A DNA stretch of 35,461 nt from Candidatus Gastranaerophilales bacterium. Its GTDB lineage: Bacteria > Cyanobacteriota > Vampirovibrionia > Gastranaerophilales > Gastranaerophilaceae. The stretch lies in contig CALUSA010000013.1 in NCBI GenBank assembly GCA_944323275.1, positions 1 to 35,461 of the forward strand. Reading direction: 5' to 3'. A program made the translations under genes and the position numbers. Shown piece by piece: positions 8,503 to 16,234 of this stretch; position 1 is the stretch's first letter; each line of letters opens with the position of its first letter. Under the pieces are notes generated by a model. It worked only from the letters and a program-made list of their open reading frames with translations, was not told the origin of the DNA and did not search any database.

Positions 8503-9734
8503 ATTTGTGCTCCTTTTGGTACTACGGTTACTCCGCCGTCTGAAATATAAAAGCCTCGTGCTTCATCCTGAGCACGGTCAAATCCTATATTTGTATAAGG
8601 CGGAATATCCACATTCTTATCTATTATAGCTTTTTTAATATGAGAATGTCTGCCTATGTTTACATTCTCCATTATAATTGAATCTTCCACACTTGAAAAA
8701 CTGTTAATTCTTACCTTAGGCGAAAGGACGCATCGAGAAAGTGTGCCGCCCGAAATAATACACCCTTCAGATACGAGTGAATTTGTTGCCATACCTCGTC
8801 TTTCAAGTTCTTCCCAGATAAATTTTGCCGGCGGAAAATTGTAGTTATATGTTCTTACCGGCCATTCTTTTGTATAAAGATTAAATTCAGGGTCATAAGC
8901 CAACAAGTCCATATTAGCCTGCCAGTAAGCATCCATTGTTCCCACATCACGCCAGTATCCACGCTCGGATTCTTCCATTCCCGGGAAAGTATTTTGGGCA
9001 AAATCATAAACAAAGATTCTGTCACCCTGCTCAAGCATTTTGGGTATAACATTTTTGCCGAAGTCATGGTTGGAATTTTCTATAACCGCATCAGCCTGCA
9101 ATTCATCAATAAGCTTTTCTCTATTAAAGAAATAATTGCCCATAGAAGCAAGACATTTTGTTTCATCCCCCGGTATATGTTTGGGAGTAGTTTTCGGTTT
9201 TTCAATGAAGTTTGTCAAACGCCAGTTGTCATCAACCTCCATAATGCCGTACTCACCTGCCTGTTCTATAGGTATAGGTATAGCGGAAATTGTCAAATCT
9301 GCGTTGTTCTTTTTATGAAAATTAAGCATCTGCTCAACATTCATTTTATAAATATGATCCCCGCCGAACACTGCAACAAACTGACTGTCTTCTGCCAGAA
9401 TATGATGTATATTTTGGAACACTGCATCAGCGGTACCCTTATACCAGTGGCTGTCAATACGCATTTGTGCAGGAACTAAATCAACATATTGATTAATTAT
9501 CGGTGACAAAGGCCATGTTTTTAAAATATGTTTATTTAAAGAATCGGATTTGTACTGTGTTAAAATTTTGAGTTTATAAAATCCGGAGTTAATAAAATTG
9601 TTTATTACAAAATCAATTATGCGGTATCTGCCGCCGAAAGGTACTGCCGGTTTTGCACGGTCACGTGTAAGCGGATAAAGTCTTTTGCCTTCTCCCCCTG
9701 CCAGTATCATTACCAATGTGTCATCAACAGGCAT
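8499..9734 (-). CDS. glgC: Glucose-1-phosphate adenylyltransferase
   Basis: GlgC makes ADP-glucose from ATP and glucose-1-phosphate, the committed step of bacterial glycogen synthesis, in the cytoplasm. The N-terminal nucleotidyltransferase domain shows GGEGKRLYPLTRDRAKPAVP (13-32), WYKGTADA (97-104) and GGDHIYKM (124-131). The C-terminal left-handed beta helix (about 295-411) has hexapeptide-like repeats such as NVNIGRHSHIKKAII. Length (411) is normal. I chose ATG at 9734 over the upstream in-frame GTG at 9746, because GTGGAG lies 6 bases before the ATG and is partly formed by that GTG. It heads an operon with the thioredoxin-fold and prepilin-like genes. Confidence 0.93.
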   Translation of the reverse strand: MPVDDTLVMILAGGEGKRLYPLTRDRAKPAVPFGGRYRIIDFVINNFINSGFYKLKILTQYKSDSLNKHILKTWPLSPIINQYVDLVPAQMRIDSHWYKGTADAVFQNIHHILAEDSQFVAVFGGDHIYKMNVEQMLNFHKKNNADLTISAIPIPIEQAGEYGIMEVDDNWRLTNFIEKPKTTPKHIPGDETKCLASMGNYFFNREKLIDELQADAVIENSNHDFGKNVIPKMLEQGDRIFVYDFAQNTFPGMEESERGYWRDVGTMDAYWQANMDLLAYDPEFNLYTKEWPVRTYNYNFPPAKFIWEELERRGMATNSLVSEGCIISGGTLSRCVLSPKVRINSFSSVEDSIIMENVNIGRHSHIKKAIIDKNVDIPPYTNIGFDRAQDEARGFYISDGGVTVVPKGAQI

Positions 9735-9768
9735 GAAAAACTCCACTTGTTTCTTAATTCATATAAAA

Positions 9769-9777
9769 ATCATAACA
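9769..9777 (-). promoter_or_regulatory. Extended -10 promoter for glgC
   Basis: On the minus strand TGTTATGAT (9777-9769) is an extended -10 (TG-n-TATGAT) 35 bases before the glgC ATG. The -35 region (TACAAA at 9797-9792) is poor, as is common with extended -10 promoters. Confidence 0.45.
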
Positions 9778-9804
9778 CATTATTGATAAAATTTGTAAAA
9801 AAAT

Positions 9805-11559
9805 TTATTGGTTTTTAAGATTTTCTATTAAATTTACCCTGTATTCTCCGTATTTGTTGAATAATGCCATAAGTTCAGGAGAGTATGTTTTTCCGTTGCG
9901 CAAGCCTAAATACATACAATCCATACAATAATTTGGAGAAATCAAAGACTCATCAACGTCATCTTTTTCAAATTCTTTTTCAATAATATCTTTTAAAGAT
10001 TGAATTTCTTTAGCTTTAACACTTTCTTCGTATTTATCGGGGCAATACGTTTTAAACAGTTCCATAATTTCGTCAGAATACTGTTTATGTTCTACGACAA
10101 TTCCCGCATATAACAAATGACCAAATTGCTGTACATCCTCCGAGGCATCTTTAGATATTTGTTCTTTAACTATTTCTCTTTTTTCATAAAAACCTTTATT
10201 TTCGTTAAAGAGAGAATAAAATTCTTCTCCGTATTTTTTAAAAAGTTCCATAACATCCGAAGGGTATGTTTTCCCTTTAACAAGACCGTAATACACAGAA
10301 GCGCAAAAAGCACCAGGCTTTTCAAAATCAATATCCGCATATTTTTTAGACATTACAGATGCAGACTGCCAAAATTCAGATTCTTTATCAAGCAAATCAT
10401 AAGTGGAAGAATCCGTATCTACTTCACTTTTTTCAACACCATAAACTTTTTGAAGCATTTTTTCCCAGTCATCTTTTTTAAAAATGGCTCCGTTTTTCGG
10501 GTCAACCCAGGTATCAACAACATATTCTTCTTCTCTGTCTTTAGCTTTAACAAGTACGGCAACATGAGTTTTAAGCCCGTCATACGGTTCCGGAGAAAAA
10601 ATTACGGTACTAAAATCATACTTATCCTTATATTTGTCAAAAATCATTTTAGATACAAGTTCTGCACACTCACCGCAATTTGCTGTTTTATACTGTTTAA
10701 CAAGAGCAGAAATATTGTCAATTTCAACCTTTCTTGAGTTATCCAGATAATTTTCTCTTATGTACGAGATATTATTCTCCGACTCCTCACTGCTGTCAAA
10801 ATACGGAGAAAGAAGCAAATACTCCATCGAAGATGATTTCAAAACCCCGTATTCTTTCATAAAATCTTTAACAATATTTTTCATATCGTTAAATAATTCG
10901 GAATTGTTTTGATTATCCGACAAATTATATCTGGCAACCTCCTCCTTTACTCTTTTTGTTTGAGTCCACCATACATAATCATAAACAGGATTTTCAGATA
11001 TCTTTTCATTACTTGTATCTATAGATACGGGCAGCTTAATTTCACTGCCTACAAGAAATCCGCTTTTTGAGCCGTCCAATTTGTCCTTGTTAAGAGATTT
11101 AAGCTGTTCGTTCATTTTGAGAACATCTTCATATTTAAAATCAGATTTTGTTTGTTTCAAAATCATTTGTGAAATGCTGTCCAAAGACTGATTGTTTTGT
11201 ACAATCCATTTATCTGATAATTTGTCTTTGTTAGCTTTTTTAGGCAATACGGATTGCAAAAACTCATTAAATTCTTTTTTAAGGCTTATATCATCAGAGT
11301 CTGTCATATTTTCCAAATATTTTTCAAGATTCTCCGGCACAAACGAATCATCTGCCCCGAGAATATTTGCCATATCATACATAAAAACGCTGGCTTCTTT
11401 ACCCTTATTGATTACTCCATCCCCTGATATATCATAAATTTCTTTAAAAACTTTAAGAAAAATATTATCAGGCTTTGCATTTGAAAGATTTATATCGTTT
11501 TGGGGATTAATTTCGTATGTTTGATTGTTTATTTTTATCTGTATTTTTTTATCAGTCAT
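9805..11559 (-). CDS. Multidomain protein with LysM-like and Cys/His/Asp catalytic-like regions
   Basis: This 584-residue protein is not recognised as a whole. In order: an EF-hand or dockerin-like loop DISGDGVINK (43-52); a LysM-like stretch (about 118-177, WIVQNNQSLDSISQMIL to VGSEIKLP); then about 285-360, resembling papain or transglutaminase folds, with TANCGECAEL (Cys295, Cys298), KTHVAVLV (His332) and YVVDTWVDP (Asp349) in the order Cys-His-Asp. Finally three repeats end the protein (about 417-445, 479-506, 546-571) with the pattern Y.G...GK.YS.E.M.LF.KYG. There is no signal peptide. It looks like an enzyme acting on protein or peptidoglycan side chains, possibly exported by a non-Sec route. 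The start ATG has AGGTG upstream. It is a single-gene unit. Confidence 0.6.
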   Translation of the reverse strand: MTDKKIQIKINNQTYEINPQNDINLSNAKPDNIFLKVFKEIYDISGDGVINKGKEASVFMYDMANILGADDSFVPENLEKYLENMTDSDDISLKKEFNEFLQSVLPKKANKDKLSDKWIVQNNQSLDSISQMILKQTKSDFKYEDVLKMNEQLKSLNKDKLDGSKSGFLVGSEIKLPVSIDTSNEKISENPVYDYVWWTQTKRVKEEVARYNLSDNQNNSELFNDMKNIVKDFMKEYGVLKSSSMEYLLLSPYFDSSEESENNISYIRENYLDNSRKVEIDNISALVKQYKTANCGECAELVSKMIFDKYKDKYDFSTVIFSPEPYDGLKTHVAVLVKAKDREEEYVVDTWVDPKNGAIFKKDDWEKMLQKVYGVEKSEVDTDSSTYDLLDKESEFWQSASVMSKKYADIDFEKPGAFCASVYYGLVKGKTYPSDVMELFKKYGEEFYSLFNENKGFYEKREIVKEQISKDASEDVQQFGHLLYAGIVVEHKQYSDEIMELFKTYCPDKYEESVKAKEIQSLKDIIEKEFEKDDVDESLISPNYCMDCMYLGLRNGKTYSPELMALFNKYGEYRVNLIENLKNQ

Positions 11560-11734
11560 TTCACACCTGTTACTTTATATTTTTGTTATCGGCTGATTAA
11601 GCCGGAACTTTAATCACCGCAAAGATAAAGTAATAAATCTTAACATGTAATAAACCTGTAAACTAAAGTACGCACAAACTAAAAATCTTTGCCAGGCTTA
11701 TTGACAGCCAATGCCGTAAATGCAGCGATAAAAT

Positions 11735-11766
11735 AAAAAAGACCTGATTAACCTCAGGTCTTTTTT
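11735..11766 (-). terminator. Intrinsic terminator after the McrB-like gene
   Basis: GACCTGA (11741-11747) and TCAGGTC (11754-11760) form a stem with a 6-base loop, extended by AAAAAA and TTTTTT to 13 bp. On the minus strand it ends in TTTTTT, 22 bases past the stop at 11789. The symmetry would let it work in both directions. Confidence 0.88.
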
Positions 11767-11788
11767 ATATTAATTATTTTGATGATAT

Positions 11789-13174
11789 TTAGCCTAAAGC
11801 AGCCTCAAGTGCCTGTCTGAAATCAAAATCGTCCGTATTTTCCGCAAATACAAAACGCTGAACAGGTTCAATATTATAGTTATCAGGCAGTTTTACATCG
11901 CTCATTGTTTTTATAAATGAGGCGTTATTGTTCTGGGCTGAGCCTAAAAGAATTTGAAGTTTTGTAAAATCGTCTTTAAAATATAATCTCAATCTTGGAT
12001 AAACATGCCTGAACCAGAGATTTTTTAATGTATTAACATCTGCGTTCGCATATTTTTCCTCAATAAAGAAACCGTGACCTATCTGGAAACGTTCCCCCAG
12101 AAGGAAAGCGATTCTTTCATTTAAAAGTTTAAACTTGGCTTTAAAGTTGCAGCCAAAATCAGCTACAAGTGCCGGGTTGGGTTTGTAAGAAACAAAAGAG
12201 AATTTTCTCATCAAAATATTCCAGTTTTTGTAATCAGTTGAATAATTCGGTGTAGTGATTGTGCCGATTATATACAAGTTATCAGGCACCATAAATTTTT
12301 CCTGAGAATAAGGAAGACGAACAATTCTTCTTGATCTTTGATCCTCATCCAACAGAGAAATAAGTTCACCAAACACTTTTGAAATATTGCAGTTATCGAT
12401 TTCTTCAATAATTATAACAAAAGGTTTTACTTTTTCTTTTTTCAATTCATAAGAACCACGATAGAATTCTTCTATCAGCTGGACTTTAGCCGCTTCGTAT
12501 ATATCAACTAATTTTTCAAATATTTTACTGTAATAGGCTGTTTCGCCTCTGTAAGGATCTAAAATTTCTTTTATTTCATGACCTTGAATATCTCTTTCAA
12601 TATTTTTTTCCATTAATTGAGCAAGGGTATCATACAAAACAGTAACCTGTACAGACTGGGAACTTGGTTTGACAACAATTGCCTTTGGAGTATATCTTAA
12701 AATTTCAAAAGAAGTAGATTCCAGCGCAAATATAGAACCTACAGGATAAAGCTCTTTAAAATATTCTATTATTTTTGAAAAAGAAAATATTTGCAGTTTT
12801 TTCTTCAACGGCAAATCAATACACTCAAAAAGAGCCTTCTGAGCCATTTTCTTAAAACAGCCCGCACGGTCAACAAAATTCATTTCATATCCGGAAACTT
12901 CATCACGACCGTTTTTTATATCAAGTTTACTGCCTTCGATAAAATCAATGTAAGAGTATGCTTCATGAAAACTTATTACTTCAATTTCACCGGCTTTTTT
13001 TCTGTTATCAAATTCTTCTACCAATTTTTCATATTCAGCACCTGAATATACGTGATTTTTATCAGGATTAATCAACGGAGATTCAAAAATCCTCAAAGTT
13101 TCTATAATTAAATTATGAGTTTTTGAACAGCCTGACGGTCCGTAAAAAATCTGATTCTTAGGTATGTTTAACAT
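11789..13174 (-). CDS. Orphan McrB-like AAA+ NTPase
   Basis: The 461 residues resemble the AAA+ NTPase module of McrB, the motor of modification-dependent restriction. Walker A is GPSGCSKT (12-19), unusual beside the common GPPGTGKT but with Lys18 and Thr19 kept. A McrB-family signature ISFHEAYSYIDFIEG lies at 67-81. Walker B is VIIIEEID (253-260), and NLYIIGTI (299-306) precedes the sensor region. McrB usually reads MNTADRS there, but this protein has TTPNYSTD, so the signature is diverged. There is no N-terminal DNA-binding domain and no McrC gene next to it. AAAGGAG precedes the ATG. It may be a defence remnant, a solo motor, or a partner of an unlinked nuclease. Confidence 0.72.
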   Translation of the reverse strand: MLNIPKNQIFYGPSGCSKTHNLIIETLRIFESPLINPDKNHVYSGAEYEKLVEEFDNRKKAGEIEVISFHEAYSYIDFIEGSKLDIKNGRDEVSGYEMNFVDRAGCFKKMAQKALFECIDLPLKKKLQIFSFSKIIEYFKELYPVGSIFALESTSFEILRYTPKAIVVKPSSQSVQVTVLYDTLAQLMEKNIERDIQGHEIKEILDPYRGETAYYSKIFEKLVDIYEAAKVQLIEEFYRGSYELKKEKVKPFVIIIEEIDNCNISKVFGELISLLDEDQRSRRIVRLPYSQEKFMVPDNLYIIGTITTPNYSTDYKNWNILMRKFSFVSYKPNPALVADFGCNFKAKFKLLNERIAFLLGERFQIGHGFFIEEKYANADVNTLKNLWFRHVYPRLRLYFKDDFTKLQILLGSAQNNNASFIKTMSDVKLPDNYNIEPVQRFVFAENTDDFDFRQALEAALG

Positions 13175-13343
13175 TGTAAAACTCCTTTGTAGCTCTATAT
13201 TTATTAATAATCAGGATTCTTAATACAATCCAGCAGAAATTATAGCATTTTATTATTAACATTAAATCCTGTAATTACTGTATATATAACCGGCTAAAGC
13301 ACTTTTAAACTTATGACTGTACTAAATTTCTTTGCCGTACGGG

Positions 13344-14477
13344 TCATCCCATATTAACAAGCGGCAGATACTTGCCGCCGTCGGTTTGTTTTACATAACC
13401 TTTAAGTTCAAGATTCATCAAAATAACTGTAAGTGCTCCAAAATCAATACCGGTCTGTGCTACGAGAGAATCTATCGTCATTTCGTTTGCAGCAAGAAGT
13501 TCAAACACCGCTTTTTCCTCCTCGGTCATATCAAGAGAATCTATTGCGCTTTGTGTTTTTTCTTTTTCGTTTTGTTGTACAGAAAAAGTTTCTATCTGCC
13601 AGCCCAGCGCATCTAAAATATCCTGTGCCCTTGTTACCACAGCAGCACCGTTTTTTATTAATTTATAAATTCCTTCTGTATTCGGATTAGTCAAAAGCCC
13701 CGGTATGCACATAAGTTCTCTGTTTTGTTCAAGGCAAAGATTTGCGCTTATTAAAGCACCGCTTTTCATTGCTGCCTCTGCAACAAGAGTACCTTTAGAA
13801 AGCCCGGTAACTATTCTGTTTCTGTGAGGGAAACGCCAGGGCAGAGGTTCAAAAGTAGGCCAGTATTCGCTGAATATAACCCCGCCTTCGTTTTCGATTT
13901 TGTCGTACAAATGACGATTTTGTTTCGGATAAATAAAATCAAAACCGCTTGCGATAACTCCGATTGTAGCAAGATTATTTTTTACAGCAGCCTGATGCGC
14001 ACATGTATCTATACCTGCAGCAAGTCCTGACACTATACAAATATCTGTGTTTCTAAATTCATCTATAATACGTGTCAAAACAGTTTTTGCAGCCTCGCTG
14101 GCTTTTCTTGAACCCACTACGGAAAGAGTTCTTTTAAAATTACAGCGTGACAGGTCGCCTTTGTAAAATAATGTCATAGGAGGGTTGTGTATTTGCTTTA
14201 GCAAATACGGATAATCCGCATCAGTATATGTAATATACTTTATCTTCTTATTCTGTATGTATTCTAAACATCTGTCAGGCTCAGTTTGTTTTCTAGCCTC
14301 AAGAAAATCGTTTATTTGTCCTTTTGTAAGAGTTTCTACTTTATATAATTCATCAACTCCGGCGCACCACGCTGATTTTATCGAACCAAAATGTTCAAAC
14401 AAAGTTTTTATAAAAACGCTGCCGACTTTTTCAACAGAAGCAAACGCAAGCCAGTATTTAGAATCTTCTCGGGTCAT
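13344..14477 (-). CDS. dprA: DNA processing protein DprA (Smf family)
   Basis: DprA binds incoming single-stranded DNA during natural transformation and loads RecA. The 377 residues show an N-terminal SAM-like region (about 1-65), then the Rossmann-like DprA core: GSRKAS (122-127), SGLAAGID (150-157) and FPHRNRIVTGLS (216-227). A C-terminal winged-helix (DML1-like) domain occupies about 318-375. Length and motifs are normal. Its ATG overlaps the stop of the upstream glycosyltransferase gene by one base (TAATG), so they are translationally coupled. Together with pilT and a prepilin-like gene in this window it points to possible competence, though no comEC or comEA is in view. Confidence 0.93.
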   Translation of the reverse strand: MTREDSKYWLAFASVEKVGSVFIKTLFEHFGSIKSAWCAGVDELYKVETLTKGQINDFLEARKQTEPDRCLEYIQNKKIKYITYTDADYPYLLKQIHNPPMTLFYKGDLSRCNFKRTLSVVGSRKASEAAKTVLTRIIDEFRNTDICIVSGLAAGIDTCAHQAAVKNNLATIGVIASGFDFIYPKQNRHLYDKIENEGGVIFSEYWPTFEPLPWRFPHRNRIVTGLSKGTLVAEAAMKSGALISANLCLEQNRELMCIPGLLTNPNTEGIYKLIKNGAAVVTRAQDILDALGWQIETFSVQQNEKEKTQSAIDSLDMTEEEKAVFELLAANEMTIDSLVAQTGIDFGALTVILMNLELKGYVKQTDGGKYLPLVNMG

Positions 14478-16084
14478 TATAAGTTTTCTCTAAAAGAATT
14501 TAAATCAATAATTTTATTAACTTCCTGCGGAACAAAATAAGGACAAGAATTCCACAGAATTGTGTCCAGCGGAACATCGGATTCTTTTTGCACCACCAGT
14601 CTGTTGCAATAACCTTTGACCATATTTGTAGAGCCGTCCATTTTAAGATTAAAATATCCGCAGGATTGGCATATCTTTATCCTGAAACCGTGTTCGCTCA
14701 ATTTGTCGGAAACCTCCTGTATTGCATCAAGCATCCTGATTTGCGAAGAAGAAGAATATTTTTTCTTTTTAAATCTAAAGACGGCTTTAACAAGACCGCT
14801 TTCCGATATTAAATCCATTTTACATTTTAAATTATTATTACCGTCGGTTACCAGCACATCAACGGTAGAAGATTCTCTGTCTTCTTCCTGTTTTTTATGT
14901 GTCAATTTGTCAATAAACGCATTGATGAACGGTATATGCATAAATATTTTCAAAAGTGAATATACAGGGTAAACAATCAAATATGCAACATTTTGTCTTC
15001 CGATTTTTGATGTAAACAAGGATATCAAAAATGCAGCTGCCGCAATAAAAGCAAAGGCAAAAAACAAATTAAAATTAATCATGCCGGCAAGCAGTGAAGA
15101 CAGACTAAGGGTTTTAGATTCTATATTAATAGAATATGAAGATGTAAAGCTCAGCAGCCCGAAATAAATCAACAATAAAAGCCAGAAATTCGGTGCTAAT
15201 ATATTCAGCAAAAATTCTCCGAGCTTTGGTGTTGATTTAATAATCAACGGCAAACAGTTCCAGACAAGAGAAATTTTGAAAGAAACAGGCTGTTTTCTGC
15301 ATTTATAATTATCTATAGATGTATAAGTTTTAATAAGCGGGCAGAATTTAGGAATAAATCCGTTACGCACAAGCAGGGTAGTATATTTAAGCTCGCTGTT
15401 TATATCTTTGAAATCCACACACTGGATTTTTTCCAGCACATCTTTTTTAATAACAAAAATCTCAGAATCAACAACACTTGCCAACCCCATTAAAGACCTT
15501 GAACAGTTAAAAATTCTGTCAATGTAAGAACGATATGTTGTTCTTATTCCGTTAACAAGACATTTACGGCGGACAATGTAATCAGTTGAACCGATTAATA
15601 TATCTTCGCCATGCAGATTGGCATTTACGGAAGATATGAAATTTTCATCTATATATCTGTCTGCACTGAGGAACAAAAAAGCATCGACATTTTGATAAGA
15701 CAATAGCCCCTCAAGAAGCCAGGAAACAGACTCATCCTTTCCAACCGGCGCAATCTCTCCGACACGCCAGATTTTTGCCCCACCTATAAATTCCAGTATA
15801 TTAGAGGAATTATCCGTACAGTTATCAAGAATAATATGCGTTTGATAATTTTCTTTGGGATAATTTTGTTTATTCAAAGCTTCAAGTAACGGAACAATTG
15901 TAGCTTCATTGTTACGTGCATATATTATCACCATAATATTGTGCGGCTGCGCAGCTGCATGATATTTTTGCTTTATCAAAAATCTTTTTGACTTTGTACT
16001 GTAAAAAACACATACTGCGTAATAAACAGAATATACAGCCACGTATAGAAACAGTGCAGCAAGTAAAAATATTAATATAGTCAT
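14477..16084 (-). CDS. Membrane glycosyltransferase family 2 with Cys-rich C-terminal domain
   Basis: This membrane-anchored GT2 enzyme has 535 residues from the chosen start. It begins with a TM helix (about 3-27), then a GT-A domain with IMVIIYARNNEATIVPLLEAL, LDNCTDNSS (about 86-94) and SADRYID (140-146), which stands where GT2 enzymes carry the metal-binding DxD-type motif. About three hydrophobic segments follow (290-385). The C-terminal domain (about 405-535) has Cys472, Cys475, Cys493 and Cys514 (CQSC, GYC, SCPYF), suggesting a metal site. ATG at 16084 is preferred to 16096 because GAGG sits 6 bases before it. It is coupled to dprA. The acceptor could be an envelope glycan or lipid; this is not determinable here. 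Confidence 0.8.
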   Translation of the reverse strand: MTILIFLLAALFLYVAVYSVYYAVCVFYSTKSKRFLIKQKYHAAAQPHNIMVIIYARNNEATIVPLLEALNKQNYPKENYQTHIILDNCTDNSSNILEFIGGAKIWRVGEIAPVGKDESVSWLLEGLLSYQNVDAFLFLSADRYIDENFISSVNANLHGEDILIGSTDYIVRRKCLVNGIRTTYRSYIDRIFNCSRSLMGLASVVDSEIFVIKKDVLEKIQCVDFKDINSELKYTTLLVRNGFIPKFCPLIKTYTSIDNYKCRKQPVSFKISLVWNCLPLIIKSTPKLGEFLLNILAPNFWLLLLIYFGLLSFTSSYSINIESKTLSLSSLLAGMINFNLFFAFAFIAAAAFLISLFTSKIGRQNVAYLIVYPVYSLLKIFMHIPFINAFIDKLTHKKQEEDRESSTVDVLVTDGNNNLKCKMDLISESGLVKAVFRFKKKKYSSSSQIRMLDAIQEVSDKLSEHGFRIKICQSCGYFNLKMDGSTNMVKGYCNRLVVQKESDVPLDTILWNSCPYFVPQEVNKIIDLNSFRENL

Positions 16085-16100
16085 ATTATTCCTCATTTTA

Positions 16101-16142
16101 AGAGCTTTATGGGGTGATTGTCGACAAAATGGAGAAAGCTCT
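16101..16142 (-). promoter_or_regulatory. Inverted repeat in the leader of the glycosyltransferase-dprA operon
   Basis: AGAGCTTT (16101-16108) and AAAGCTCT (16135-16142) form a perfect 8-bp inverted repeat. Between them lies the 10-bp palindrome TTGTCGACAA (16118-16127). A possible -10 box, TACAAT on the minus strand (16148-16143), would start transcription at about the outer arm, so the RNA leader could fold just ahead of the GAGG ribosome binding site. It could be a protein site or an RNA hairpin; the role is inferred. Confidence 0.3.
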
Positions 16143-16234
16143 ATTGTATGAGCATAATTTTATAAAAAAAACACTAAAAAATCCAGTACCGGTTAAAAAA
16201 CTCGTACATTAAGAGGAAACGGCTGTTTTTTAAA

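Noticed and set aside
10117-10737. Plus-strand reading frame of 206 codons
   Set aside because: Phe/Lys/Arg-rich shadow of the minus-strand 584-residue gene; no start signals.
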